From Marinobacter sp. (GTDB taxonomy: Bacteria; Pseudomonadota; Gammaproteobacteria; Pseudomonadales; Oleiphilaceae): a stretch of 59,723 bases of DNA. Of this stretch, positions 43,733 through 53,051 are shown in pieces. The translations under genes and the position numbers were made by a program. Numbering within the stretch: position 1 is the stretch's first letter; each line of letters begins with the position of its first letter. The notes beneath the pieces were generated by a model. The model saw only the letters and a program-made list of their open reading frames with translations, was not told the origin of the DNA and made no database searches. Where the stretch lies: assembly GCA_018066865.1 (NCBI GenBank), contig JAGPVT010000089.1, positions 1-59,723 of the forward strand, in the 5' to 3' direction.

Positions 43733-43869
43733 ATTTTATGGGTACACCTGCGTGATTCCTGTCCAATAGCTTACAGCGGGCTTACACGCTTGTAAGTTGT
43801 GGTACCCGGAGTAGGCCGTTACCATTCGCCCACAATCAATACCTGCACTGCAATCAAGAGGATAAAAGA

Positions 43870-44430
43870 ATGAAAGTATCCCGCATTTCCGTGTTAGTTC
43901 TCTCTATCGCTGCTGCACCAGCGTTTGCCAGCGACCTGGATTTGAGCCTGACCAACGATTCCGTAAAGGGCCAGGTGAACTTTTTCGACAACAACGACGA
44001 CCTTCAGCTTGGTACCGGTTACACCTACCGTGAAGGTGGCCGCCATATTGGTAACGTGGACTTTCATGCCCAAGGCCGTACCGCGCTGGGTAACTTGCCC
44101 ACAACCGCCGGTATCGGTTTGCGCGCCATAGGCTGGGATGACGACCGTCTGGATGGCGGCGCAGTGGGGCTGGGCGGCTTTGCCACTGTGAACATTCCCA
44201 GGGTTCCGGGCCTGTCGCTCACTGGCGGCCTGCACTATGCACCACGAATCCTCTCGTTTGGCGACTCGGAAGACATGACCAGCGTTGAGTTCCGTGGCAG
44301 CTATCGCGTTATCCGTAACGCGGAACTGTTTGCCGGTTACCGGTACCTGAATACCGAGCTGGATTCACCGTACCGGGGTGACATTAACCTGGACGAAGGC
44401 GTTATGGCTGGTATGAAGATTTTCTTCTAA
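43870..44430 (+). CDS. YfaZ-like outer-membrane protein
   Basis: 186 residues with a signal peptide (1-20, ending AAAPAFA) and strand-rich remainder ending VMAGMKIFF, the aromatic C-terminus of an outer-membrane beta-barrel. DLDLSLTNDSVKGQVNFF and GIGLRAIGWDDDRLDG match the YfaZ pattern. AAGAGGA lies upstream of the ATG. A terminator follows at 44451. Role unknown in the family. Confidence 0.82.
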   Translation: MKVSRISVLVLSIAAAPAFASDLDLSLTNDSVKGQVNFFDNNDDLQLGTGYTYREGGRHIGNVDFHAQGRTALGNLPTTAGIGLRAIGWDDDRLDGGAVGLGGFATVNIPRVPGLSLTGGLHYAPRILSFGDSEDMTSVEFRGSYRVIRNAELFAGYRYLNTELDSPYRGDINLDEGVMAGMKIFF

Positions 44431-44450
44431 ACCCGCTTGATTATCTGGTA

Positions 44451-44478
44451 CGGGCGCCCTCTCCGGGCGCCCGTTTCG
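44451..44478 (+). terminator. Intrinsic terminator after the yfaZ-like gene
   Basis: CGGGCGCCC-tctcc-GGGCGCCCG followed by TTTCGT. Confidence 0.8.
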
Positions 44479-44718
44479 TGCCCTTCCTCACGCTGTCCTG
44501 AAACCTGCGCTGCTAGACTGATCAGAGCCAGTTTTTCCTCATGTACCGGGACCGTGTTAGCAGCAAAGTGCGGCTCGGCGTTTTGATCGCGACTCAGCTA
44601 CCGTGAACCCTCAGGTAACCCTGCTCGTACAACCTGTTATAATTACGAACATGATCGCCCGGATCGGCCGAACGCTCAGGCTCGCCGGGTACACAGACAG
44701 GTTGTAACGAGAGGTTTT

Positions 44719-45654
44719 ATGTCGGCTGCAATGCGCTCGCTAATGCTAGTTGTTCCCTTAATCGCTTTTGCCGTCGGGGGGGCTCTTTACGTTCCATCGG
44801 AACGCTCAGCCAGTGACAGCAATAGCGGTTCGGAACCCGCCCTGAGCTCATTACCTCCACTGCCCTCTTGGGCTCGGGAGGACCTGCCGGATTTCTCCGG
44901 CTATCAGGACAGCACTGAAAAGAAGGTCGCGTTTTTCTCGTTTTTGTACCCTCGCATTGTGCTTGCCAATTCCCGTATTCTCATTGAGCGGGATTATCTT
45001 GACAGCCTCGCCAACGAAACCGCCCTGTCAAAAAAAGAGCACACCTGGCTCGCAGCTCAATCCAGACGTTTGCGGGTGGAGGAAGAGCCTGGTAGCCCTG
45101 CGCAATTTGCCCTGCTGAGAAAGCGCCTGGATGTTATTCCGCCGTCCTTGATTCTGGCGCAGGCGGCCAATGAGTCGGCCTGGGGTACGTCGCGCTTTGC
45201 GCTTCGAGGCAACAATCTGTTCGGCCAGTGGTGCTTCTCCAAGGGCTGTGGCCTGGTGCCCCTGAGCCGCGTTGAGGGTGCCAGCCATGAAGTGGCCTCC
45301 TTCCCGTCGCCCTACCACTCAGTAAGGGCCTACATCCAGAACCTGAACCGGCATGCGAGTTATCAAGGCCTGCGCGACACTCGCCTCGATGACAGAGAAT
45401 CCGGTGATCCGCTTTCCGGGCTTGCCCTTGCCCGCGGTTTGGTCAGCTACTCCGAGCGTGGCGAGGAATATGTTGATGAAATTCGCTCGATGATCCGCTA
45501 TAACAATCTGGAGTTCTATGATATTGAATTCAGGAAAATCCTAAGCGATCGCAGCCCCTCGCACCTGAAGGATCTGGCATCGGCAAGCGCAGAGAAAGCT
45601 CTGCTCCCAGGTCAGATTGCGGGAGAGAGCACCCGTACTTCGGCCGAGGGCTGA
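44719..45654 (+). CDS. Bax-like glucosaminidase-domain protein
   Basis: 311 residues. An N-terminal membrane anchor or signal (about 5-25) and low-complexity linker precede the glucosaminidase domain: IPPSLILAQAANESAWGTSRFA holds the catalytic-type Glu (near residue 153), then GNNLFGQWCF and SVRAYIQNLNRHASYQGLR. Bax-family proteins act on peptidoglycan in the periplasm. An A-AGAGG ribosome site sits before the ATG at 44719. The tail after 285 is poorly conserved. Confidence 0.9.
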   Translation: MSAAMRSLMLVVPLIAFAVGGALYVPSERSASDSNSGSEPALSSLPPLPSWAREDLPDFSGYQDSTEKKVAFFSFLYPRIVLANSRILIERDYLDSLANETALSKKEHTWLAAQSRRLRVEEEPGSPAQFALLRKRLDVIPPSLILAQAANESAWGTSRFALRGNNLFGQWCFSKGCGLVPLSRVEGASHEVASFPSPYHSVRAYIQNLNRHASYQGLRDTRLDDRESGDPLSGLALARGLVSYSERGEEYVDEIRSMIRYNNLEFYDIEFRKILSDRSPSHLKDLASASAEKALLPGQIAGESTRTSAEG

Positions 45655-45691
45655 TCTCCGATTAACCCCTGATAACCTGAGACATCCCCGC

Positions 45692-46606
45692 ATGCTTTAT
45701 TTTCTCCCTGCGCCGCTGAAGGGAACCCTGGCGGCCCTGTCTGTGCTCGTCAACACGCTCGTACTCTTCCCGTTTCTGATGTTGTTTGCGCTACTCAAAC
45801 TCGTACTGCCCGTAATTGCTATTCGCAAGGGTTGCACCGTTGTGCTGAATAACATTGCCCGATTGTGGATCGGGGTCAACAACCTGGTGATGGATGTTCT
45901 GCACCAAGTTGACTGGGATGTGCGGGGTGCAGAACATCTCAGCCGCGAGCACTGGTATTTCGTTACCTGCAACCATCAAAGCTGGGCTGATATTCCGGCC
46001 ATACAGTACGTGCTCAACAGCAGGATTCCCCTGCTCAAGTTCTTTCTGAAAAAACAGCTTATATGGGTTCCATTGCTGGGCGTTGCCTGGTGGGCGCTGG
46101 ACTTCCCCTTTATGCACCGCCATACCAAAGAGCAACTTGCCCGGCAGCCAGAGTTGAAAGGCAAAGACATTGCCGCCACCCAGGCAGCGTGCGAGAAGTT
46201 CCGCTATACGCCGGTGACCATCTTCAACTTCATGGAAGGAACCCGCTTCACCCTCGCCAAACACAAACGCCAAAACTCTCCGTACAAACACCTCCTCAAG
46301 CCAAGGGCGGGCGGCACGGCGTTTGTTCTGGGCGCCATGGGCGAAATGCTGCATACCATGCTGGACGTGACGATTGTTTATCCCGGGGAGCACCGCAGTA
46401 TAGGTATCTGGGATTATCTGAGCGGGCGTATCCGCACCATTGTGATCGATATCCGGGTGCGGGAAATTCCGACACAATTTCTTGGAATGGACTACGAGAA
46501 CGGGCGAGAAACGCGCGTGGAATTCCAGCGCTGGGTGAGTGGATTATGGGCCGAGAAAGACGCCCGTATTGAAGCCATCAAAAACGAGAACCGGGCCCAA
46601 GCCTGA
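45692..46606 (+). CDS. PlsC-type acyltransferase (YihG-like)
   Basis: 304 residues from MLYFLPAPLKGTLAAL at 45692; the frame further upstream lacks support. Two N-terminal membrane segments (about 8-48), then the acyltransferase motifs: CNHQSWADI (H-x4-D), FFLKKQLIWVPLLG, FMEGTRFT (glycerol phosphate binding) and LDVTIVYPG. YihG-type enzymes move acyl chains onto lysophospholipids in the inner membrane. Follows the bax-like gene by 37 bases. Confidence 0.9.
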   Translation: MLYFLPAPLKGTLAALSVLVNTLVLFPFLMLFALLKLVLPVIAIRKGCTVVLNNIARLWIGVNNLVMDVLHQVDWDVRGAEHLSREHWYFVTCNHQSWADIPAIQYVLNSRIPLLKFFLKKQLIWVPLLGVAWWALDFPFMHRHTKEQLARQPELKGKDIAATQAACEKFRYTPVTIFNFMEGTRFTLAKHKRQNSPYKHLLKPRAGGTAFVLGAMGEMLHTMLDVTIVYPGEHRSIGIWDYLSGRIRTIVIDIRVREIPTQFLGMDYENGRETRVEFQRWVSGLWAEKDARIEAIKNENRAQA

Positions 46607-46633
46607 CCCGACTCCTCAAACGTCTCACGGGCG

Positions 46634-49321
46634 TTACAGGAGCCCCAGCTCCCGGGCACGAACAGTCGCCTGGGTGCGGGAGCGCACTTCCAGCTTGGCG
46701 TTTATACGCCGGGCGTGAGTCTTTACCGTATGCAGCGAAATGTGCAGCTTGTCGGCGATTTCCTGGTTCGATAAACCTTTGGCGATCAGCTCAAGCACAC
46801 TCTGCTCGCGGTCACTGATGGGCTCAGCCAGCATGGCAGGCGAGGTTTTTCCCGCTATGCCAAACAACTGACCCAAGGCGTCCCGGAACGGGGTTTCAGG
46901 CAGCTGGCCGTATGTCTTTTCCACCAGATCCCTGAGTTCAGGCTTGAGCTCTGCGAACGGGCTTATGAAGTGCTCCTTTTCCGCTTCGGATACCACACCT
47001 ACAAGAATCTTCTGAGCCGATGTAATGCCTTTATCTTCGCTGACGAGCAGAGCAGCCAACAGCCGCATGTGTATGTCTACGCCCCAGGGAATCGCTTCAT
47101 CATAGCGTTTACGTATGTTTGCCAGGGTTTCCCGAGCCCTTACGGTTTCGCCGCGGGCGAGATCCAGGCGTACCTGAAGGCAGTCCAGTAACCCGGGCAT
47201 CATCGGAAAGAGTTCCGGCACGCATCTGGCTTCCCGATAGGGCTCCAGCCTCGCAAGTGCCTGGGCGACACTTTCAAGCTGATTCTGAGCCAGCCAGCAA
47301 CTGGCTTTCAGGGCTTCAAGCACCGGAACATAGAGGGATTCATCCACCTGCCAGGTGTGCATGGTGCGTTCGGCCCGTCCGATCCACACAAACGCATCTT
47401 CCAGACGGCCCTGAGAGCGACACATCAACACCCGTATCGACATCGCCAGCAGTAGGCCAAGATCCCGGGTCTGCTCTGCATGGCGACTACAGGTGACCAG
47501 TAGCCTATCGGCCTCTGCGTTGCGCCCCTGATGCCAGAGCACGAGCACCAGATTCAACTGCAGCCGCGTTTCCCCGATTCGGGCAGGACGGGCGAGTTCC
47601 TGTACAACGGTATCCAGGCCTGTCCGCAGCAACTGCTCTGCATGCCGAAGCGCGCCTTTACCCAATTCAATCCGGGCATGGGCGTATACCGCCAACGCTT
47701 CCGAGCCGGAATCCCCTGCTTCCCTGGCCAAGCGGGAAGCAGCACGATTGGCCTCCCGGGCTTCTGTGAAACGCCCGCATGCACACAAAGCACTGGCACG
47801 CACCATCTGCGTGACCAACTGGCCCTGAGTTGAAAGTTCCCGCCCGGAAAGCGCACGCTCAGCCATTTCCAGAGCCGGCGCCACCTGCCCTTCTCCGCGC
47901 AGAATAAACGCTCTGAGCGCGCAGATCCGTGTTTCATGTTCTTGCCGGGTCTTATCCTCCATGCCATCAATCAGGGCCCGAGCCTGCCGGAACTGCCCGC
48001 CAATGGCATGCACCCAGCTGTAGACAATTCTCAGCCTGGGGCTGCGCTCAAGCAATGGTGCCGGAAGGCTTTTACGCAGGCGCAGCAACGAAGCCGTATC
48101 CTGCCCCAGCAACAGCGCCTCGGAACCCTCAGATGCAATGCGGATCACTTCCTCCGCATCGCCTGCCAACAGCGAGTACTTTAAAGCTTCGGGGAATTGG
48201 TTGCGACTGCCAAACCATCGGCTCGCCGCCAACATCCTGTCAGAATAGCCCGCCATCACCGGTGTTCTGAGCCACTCCATCAACAATGGATTGAGCCGGT
48301 ACCAGCGCCCCCAACCCGCCATGACCTTTATGGGTAACCCACGCTCACAGGCCTCGGAAGGCAGCAACACACCCTCTGGAATCAGCGATTCAAATGCGAG
48401 AAACAGCTCGTCAGAGCACAGCCCCAGTTCTGATATGGCTCTGAGGGAGCGGACCTGCCCGGGAGTCAGGCTGCCCAATACGGATTCCTTTAAAAACCGT
48501 TCAACACCGGGTGTATCTGAAACAGCGTGCCTTTCCGAGCTTTGACGGATATCCCGGCGATAAAGCGCCAGTGGCGTGGGCCAGCCCTCCGTGAGATCGT
48601 ACAAATGATCAATCGCCACACTGGTTAACTGTTGATCACTCAGAACCTCCCGGAAAAATTCAAAGGTTTCGCTTCGGCTGAACTCCAGCTTTTCGGTGCC
48701 TATGCGGGTGAACCGGTTTTCCAGTTCCAGAGCGTGGGTCTCATAGGGCAATGCCTGCCTGGAAAGCATGACGACTGAAAAATGAAGCGGTATATCGGCC
48801 ACCAACTGCTGAAGCAAGGCAACGGCGGCCGGGTTCGTAATGTGGTGAAGGCCGTCCAGAACCAGAATGGAAGACCGTGGTACCTGCGCCTTTCTCAGCC
48901 CCATGAGCATTATCGCAAGCGCATCGGGGAAGGTGGCGCCGCCTTGCAGGCTGCTTTCAGAGGATTCGGGAATATCCAGTGCTACGGACAACAGGCTAAG
49001 AAAACGGGTGGGCGCGTTATCCTGTGAGTTCAGTGGCAGCCACCGGACACATTCATCGCTGATCCCCGCCGCCTGAATTCCCATAGCCAACGAGTGGGAT
49101 TTTCCATATCCGCAAGGGGCTTCCACAAAAAGCACACCGCGCGGCGTTAATGCATCGGCAATCAAAGCATTGAGATGATGGCGCGCCAACGAATCCGCTG
49201 GAACGATCGGTGCCTGTAATCTCTGCTTCAGCAAATCTCTTACGAGTTCGCCACGCTGAAGTCCGCTGTTTGCTGACTGGAACTCGTCATTGGCTGCATA
49301 GCCATCCTGGAATGATTTCAC
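46634..49321 (-). CDS. MalT-like LuxR-family transcriptional regulator
   Basis: 895 residues. N-terminal ATPase with Walker A FVEAPCGYGKSHS (about 80-92) and VLDGLHHI as Walker B, a central TPR-like repeat region (about 400-750), and a C-terminal LuxR helix-turn-helix: LSNQEIADKLHISLHTVKTHARRIN (about 846-870). The layout is that of signal-dependent MalT/AlkS regulators. The DUF1329 and DUF1302 genes next upstream in the same direction are likely targets, as this trio is recurrent in hydrophobic-substrate degrading marine bacteria. The inducer is not known. Confidence 0.88.
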   Translation of the reverse strand: MKSFQDGYAANDEFQSANSGLQRGELVRDLLKQRLQAPIVPADSLARHHLNALIADALTPRGVLFVEAPCGYGKSHSLAMGIQAAGISDECVRWLPLNSQDNAPTRFLSLLSVALDIPESSESSLQGGATFPDALAIMLMGLRKAQVPRSSILVLDGLHHITNPAAVALLQQLVADIPLHFSVVMLSRQALPYETHALELENRFTRIGTEKLEFSRSETFEFFREVLSDQQLTSVAIDHLYDLTEGWPTPLALYRRDIRQSSERHAVSDTPGVERFLKESVLGSLTPGQVRSLRAISELGLCSDELFLAFESLIPEGVLLPSEACERGLPIKVMAGWGRWYRLNPLLMEWLRTPVMAGYSDRMLAASRWFGSRNQFPEALKYSLLAGDAEEVIRIASEGSEALLLGQDTASLLRLRKSLPAPLLERSPRLRIVYSWVHAIGGQFRQARALIDGMEDKTRQEHETRICALRAFILRGEGQVAPALEMAERALSGRELSTQGQLVTQMVRASALCACGRFTEAREANRAASRLAREAGDSGSEALAVYAHARIELGKGALRHAEQLLRTGLDTVVQELARPARIGETRLQLNLVLVLWHQGRNAEADRLLVTCSRHAEQTRDLGLLLAMSIRVLMCRSQGRLEDAFVWIGRAERTMHTWQVDESLYVPVLEALKASCWLAQNQLESVAQALARLEPYREARCVPELFPMMPGLLDCLQVRLDLARGETVRARETLANIRKRYDEAIPWGVDIHMRLLAALLVSEDKGITSAQKILVGVVSEAEKEHFISPFAELKPELRDLVEKTYGQLPETPFRDALGQLFGIAGKTSPAMLAEPISDREQSVLELIAKGLSNQEIADKLHISLHTVKTHARRINAKLEVRSRTQATVRARELGLL

Positions 49322-49435
49322 ACACTGCCCCGGTACGCCTTTAGTATGATAGTGAGGTTAAACCAATTGAGGGGCTGGCTGCAAAGTTTTGACGTGAAAG
49401 GTATTTATTTGGTGGCAGTTTTTTATCACAGAAAC

Positions 49436-49465
49436 AGAAACGGCGGGCCGAGGCCCGCCGTTTCT
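49436..49465. terminator. Strong bidirectional hairpin after the DUF1329 gene
   Basis: AGAAACGGCGGGCC-ga-GGCCCGCCGTTTCT, a nearly perfect 14-base arm pair 19 bases beyond the DUF1329 stop. Confidence 0.8.
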
Positions 49466-49483
49466 GTAGATCTACATACCCAT

Positions 49484-50845
49484 TTAGCGGGTTCCGGCTC
49501 TGCGTAGAGCTGCCGGAGTGTAGTCTCTGGACTGGCGCTTGACGCCAAACTGGTACGGATCGACTTCCTCGTTTGTCAGGCCCAGAACCAGATAGCGGCC
49601 AGACAACAGATCGTACAGGGTTTCAACCGCATACCAGGGAACGATCTGATCGTAGAACTGCATTGAATGGGCTTCTGCCACACGCCAGAGCTCACCACGA
49701 CCATCGTAATGGTCGATGACCGATGCCTGCCAGGTGTCTTCATCAATATAGAAATCACGCTGAGCATAAATATGGCGCTCGCCTTCTTTCAGGGTTGCAC
49801 GCAGGTGCCACACGCGATGGAGCTCGTAACGGGTCAGATCCTGATTGATATGGCCAGGCTTGACGATCTGGTCGTAAGTCAGATTCCGATCAACCAGCTT
49901 GTAGGAGTTGTACGGAATGTACATTTCCTTCTTGCCAACCAGCTCCCAGTTGTAGCGGTCTGGTGCGCCGTTGAACATATCGAAGTTATCTGACGTACGC
50001 ATGCCGTCAGACGCAGTACCCGGTCCGTCGTAGGCAACCTGAGGTGCACGGCGAACACGACGCTGGCCAGCGTTGTATACCCAGGCACGACGCGGCTCTG
50101 CAACCTGGTCAATGGTCTCATGAACCAGCAGCACGTTACCGGCCAGGCGCGCCGGAGCGGTGATGGCCTGCTTGAAATAGAACAGCACGTTGGCATCTTC
50201 GCTCGGCTTGTAATCTTCCAGGTAGGTCCGCCAGGTCAACTCATCCTGAAACTTCACAACGGAGTAGGCGCCGTTGGCGGTAGGCGTTGCCTGCCCGACG
50301 TTGCGTTGCACCGAACCACCACGATAGCGCGTAATGTGGTTCCAGATTGCTTCCAGGCCGTTCTGCGGGATCGGGAATGGCGTTGCGTCCTTGTAGTTGC
50401 CCAGACCGTTACCGTCCTTGATCAGCTCTGTACCGGTCGCATTCTTGACCGTTTCATCCATGACGGCTTTCGGATAGGCCGCTGTGCGATGAGTCTCGTA
50501 AACCGGAAGCACATAGTCCGGGTATTGCTTGATCATTGCTACCTGCCCGGGGGACAGCTTGTCTGCGTATTCCGCTACGTTGCTCTGATCAATGGTGAAC
50601 TGGGGCGCCTCATCCGGGAACGGGTTTACGTAGATACCGTCGCCCTTGTAACCGGCAGGGGGCGTTGTCAACCCCCCTGTCCACGCAGGAATAGCGCCGC
50701 CATTACCGGCTTTTTCGGCTCCTATCGGTGTCAGGGAGTCGCCCAGTTTGGCTGCTTCTCCGGCAGAAACCGCACCCCAAGCCTGACCTGCAATGAGACT
50801 CGCAGCCAGAACACTCATGGCCAGTAACTTCTTGTTTAGTTTCAT
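49484..50845 (-). CDS. DUF1329 outer-membrane-type protein
   Basis: 453 residues with signal peptide (1-24, AGQAWG|AVS). The DUF1329 signature is seen in LTPIGAEKAGNGGAIPAWTGG, YVNPFPDE, and RAWVYNAGQRRVRRAPQVAYD, the end GVKRQSRDYTPAALR. The family has a LolB-like beta fold and is always paired with a DUF1302 gene. It may carry a lipid or hydrophobic molecule across the periplasm or be part of an outer-membrane assembly. The DUF1302 gene is 33 bases upstream; the two should be one operon. Confidence 0.92.
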   Translation of the reverse strand: MKLNKKLLAMSVLAASLIAGQAWGAVSAGEAAKLGDSLTPIGAEKAGNGGAIPAWTGGLTTPPAGYKGDGIYVNPFPDEAPQFTIDQSNVAEYADKLSPGQVAMIKQYPDYVLPVYETHRTAAYPKAVMDETVKNATGTELIKDGNGLGNYKDATPFPIPQNGLEAIWNHITRYRGGSVQRNVGQATPTANGAYSVVKFQDELTWRTYLEDYKPSEDANVLFYFKQAITAPARLAGNVLLVHETIDQVAEPRRAWVYNAGQRRVRRAPQVAYDGPGTASDGMRTSDNFDMFNGAPDRYNWELVGKKEMYIPYNSYKLVDRNLTYDQIVKPGHINQDLTRYELHRVWHLRATLKEGERHIYAQRDFYIDEDTWQASVIDHYDGRGELWRVAEAHSMQFYDQIVPWYAVETLYDLLSGRYLVLGLTNEEVDPYQFGVKRQSRDYTPAALRRAGTR

Positions 50846-50878
50846 TTAAATTACCTCGTTAAACGAATTCTTCCCGAT

Positions 50879-52780
50879 TCAGAATGAGTAGGAAATGCTG
50901 GCACTCACAAAATCACGGTCAGTCAACTCGTTATAAGGCTTGCCGCCGAAAAAGTTTGTGTAACCGATATTACCGGTAATCTTGTTCAGGTAAACCCCCT
51001 GCAGGGACAAACCGATAGCCTTGCTGCCTTCGTTGAAAGCACCACCCGGCTGCGGGCTGTAACCTTCCACATCGTGGCTCCAGGCCAACTGCGGGAACAG
51101 ACTTATTCCGGCGATTGCGCTCGAGTACTCCCAAACCAGCCGTGTACGATAACCCCAGGAGAAGTCGGTTGTGAAACCCTCATTATTACAGTAGTTGGTG
51201 TTGATGTTCGCTCCGGCAGCACAGAAATCGCCCGTGAAGTTGGCTCCGTCCAGCGGCAAGGTACCGATACCGAATGTTCCCGAGCGTCCGAAACGGGCTT
51301 CATCCGCATTCGGCAGGTCGTGTATGTAGGTCCCGCCAAACTCCGTGACCAGCGTCAGGCGGTCCGCTCCCATGGTCTGATCAAAGAACTTGATCAGCGT
51401 GAACTGGGCCTGGGAGACTTTAAACCGATCGTAACCCGCAACAGGCCTGCCTGCAAGATTCGCCCCTCCGGTTTCTCCAAGTCGCTGCCGTTCAAGGTCG
51501 CTCAGGATCTCGCCGCTAGGCCCCCGCTGCTGCAGACCACCGAAGATCAGCTCGAATGCGTTCCACTGCAGAGGGACGTTGTCGCGGAAGCTATACTCGG
51601 CCCCAAGAGACCAACCACCGGGTATGGTGGTGTTGATGCTGATGCCATAAAGGTTGATGTTCTCGGGATACTCAATGAAATAGCTTGGGAAAGACGAGAA
51701 TGGCATGCTCGGATCGTTCGTCTGGGTCGGGCCAGGGTTGGACGGGTTGTTCACTAACCCGCTTACATATGGCAGACGGCTGTTGTACTTGATGTAGTAG
51801 AAGCCCAGCTCGGAATCGTTCAGGGTCGGCACGTACCAGCGCAAAGCCACACCGAACTGATCTTTCTCATCTGCCTCTTTGTCTCCGATACGCGGCGCAA
51901 TAAAGCCCTGCGCGAACGCCTGAGAATCCGGCAACTGGCCGGCCAACAATACAGGGCCACAGCCATCAGCCGCGAAGTCGTTGGTTGAGAAGAAGGTTCC
52001 GCAATCGTCAGGACGAACCGGCTCCCAGTCCGTCTGAACGAACGTTTCAACTGTTACATTCTCGGCAATACCGGCAGACATGTAGAACATCTCCACCGGC
52101 AACAACGCGTCTTTCAGCTCAGAACCCGGAGCCCGGAACGCAGGAACGTTTACAGGGTTGATAATATTGATGCCGCCCTGGATAAAGGTACTTTCACCCC
52201 AGCTGACAACCTGGTTACCATAACGAAGGCTGACGGGAACGTCGCCAAAGTACCAATCCGAAAAGATGTACGCATCGAGGATTTCACCGCCGGAGGCATA
52301 ATCTTTGGCGTCCTGATTCAACTCGCGGCGCTGGCCAACAGAATCAACGGCCCTGCGTTCATCTTTCAATTCGAAATCGTACCAGTAACGACCGCGCAGC
52401 AAGCCACCGATCCGGGTCAGGTACTGGCTATCGACTGTGTAATCGAGGAAAAGCTCACTGTTGCCTTTGACGATCTTGGAGTAGGTATCGCCTTTGTCAA
52501 AGTTCTGGTTGCCATCATCGTAGTTATTTGTAGACGCGCCAATATTTGCAAGCGGCCCGCCGGGAGCATATTCGGGGCCAAGGTTACCTTGGCCAATCAG
52601 ACGCTTGTCACTATCTTCGACTCGCCAGCCAGCACCGGCGGAAAGCGTGGTGTTGAACTGTGCTTCCACATCCCCGAGGTAAAAGGAGTACGCAGAAGCC
52701 TGACCGGACATACCGGCCGCCACTGCCACAGCGAGCGGTAATCTTGTCCAACGCTGCCATTGGTGTGTTTTTCTTGTCAT
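50879..52780 (-). CDS. DUF1302 outer-membrane protein
   Basis: 633 residues with signal peptide (about 1-30, GQASA|YSF) followed by FYLGDVEAQFNTTLSAGAGWR, the DUF1302 opening. Strand-rich sequence throughout, ending in SISYSF with a terminal Phe, indicates an outer-membrane barrel. Family members are linked to uptake of hydrophobic compounds such as alkanes, fatty acids or steroids. Likely operon head for DUF1329 and possibly controlled by the LuxR-type regulator downstream. Confidence 0.92.
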   Translation of the reverse strand: MTRKTHQWQRWTRLPLAVAVAAGMSGQASAYSFYLGDVEAQFNTTLSAGAGWRVEDSDKRLIGQGNLGPEYAPGGPLANIGASTNNYDDGNQNFDKGDTYSKIVKGNSELFLDYTVDSQYLTRIGGLLRGRYWYDFELKDERRAVDSVGQRRELNQDAKDYASGGEILDAYIFSDWYFGDVPVSLRYGNQVVSWGESTFIQGGINIINPVNVPAFRAPGSELKDALLPVEMFYMSAGIAENVTVETFVQTDWEPVRPDDCGTFFSTNDFAADGCGPVLLAGQLPDSQAFAQGFIAPRIGDKEADEKDQFGVALRWYVPTLNDSELGFYYIKYNSRLPYVSGLVNNPSNPGPTQTNDPSMPFSSFPSYFIEYPENINLYGISINTTIPGGWSLGAEYSFRDNVPLQWNAFELIFGGLQQRGPSGEILSDLERQRLGETGGANLAGRPVAGYDRFKVSQAQFTLIKFFDQTMGADRLTLVTEFGGTYIHDLPNADEARFGRSGTFGIGTLPLDGANFTGDFCAAGANINTNYCNNEGFTTDFSWGYRTRLVWEYSSAIAGISLFPQLAWSHDVEGYSPQPGGAFNEGSKAIGLSLQGVYLNKITGNIGYTNFFGGKPYNELTDRDFVSASISYSF

Positions 52781-53051
52781 TGGAAGGCTACTCCATTGTT
52801 GTTCTGAGTCGTTGTTCTGAGTCGCTGCTCTGATTATTGGTGTTCACGATGTATAGGAGGCTTCATGCACAGTGCTCGTGATGTAGGCACTATAGCTAAC
52901 GCTGTCCAGTGCTTTGATCAGTCAAAAGTATGATTTTGCTCTCACCACCCGCTCACCCACCCCGATCGGCGCCGGGTTTCCTGATGCTGCGTTCACTATA
53001 GACAACAATTCCGAATGCAACCACTTTGCTTTTGATCGTTTTTTACTCTTG

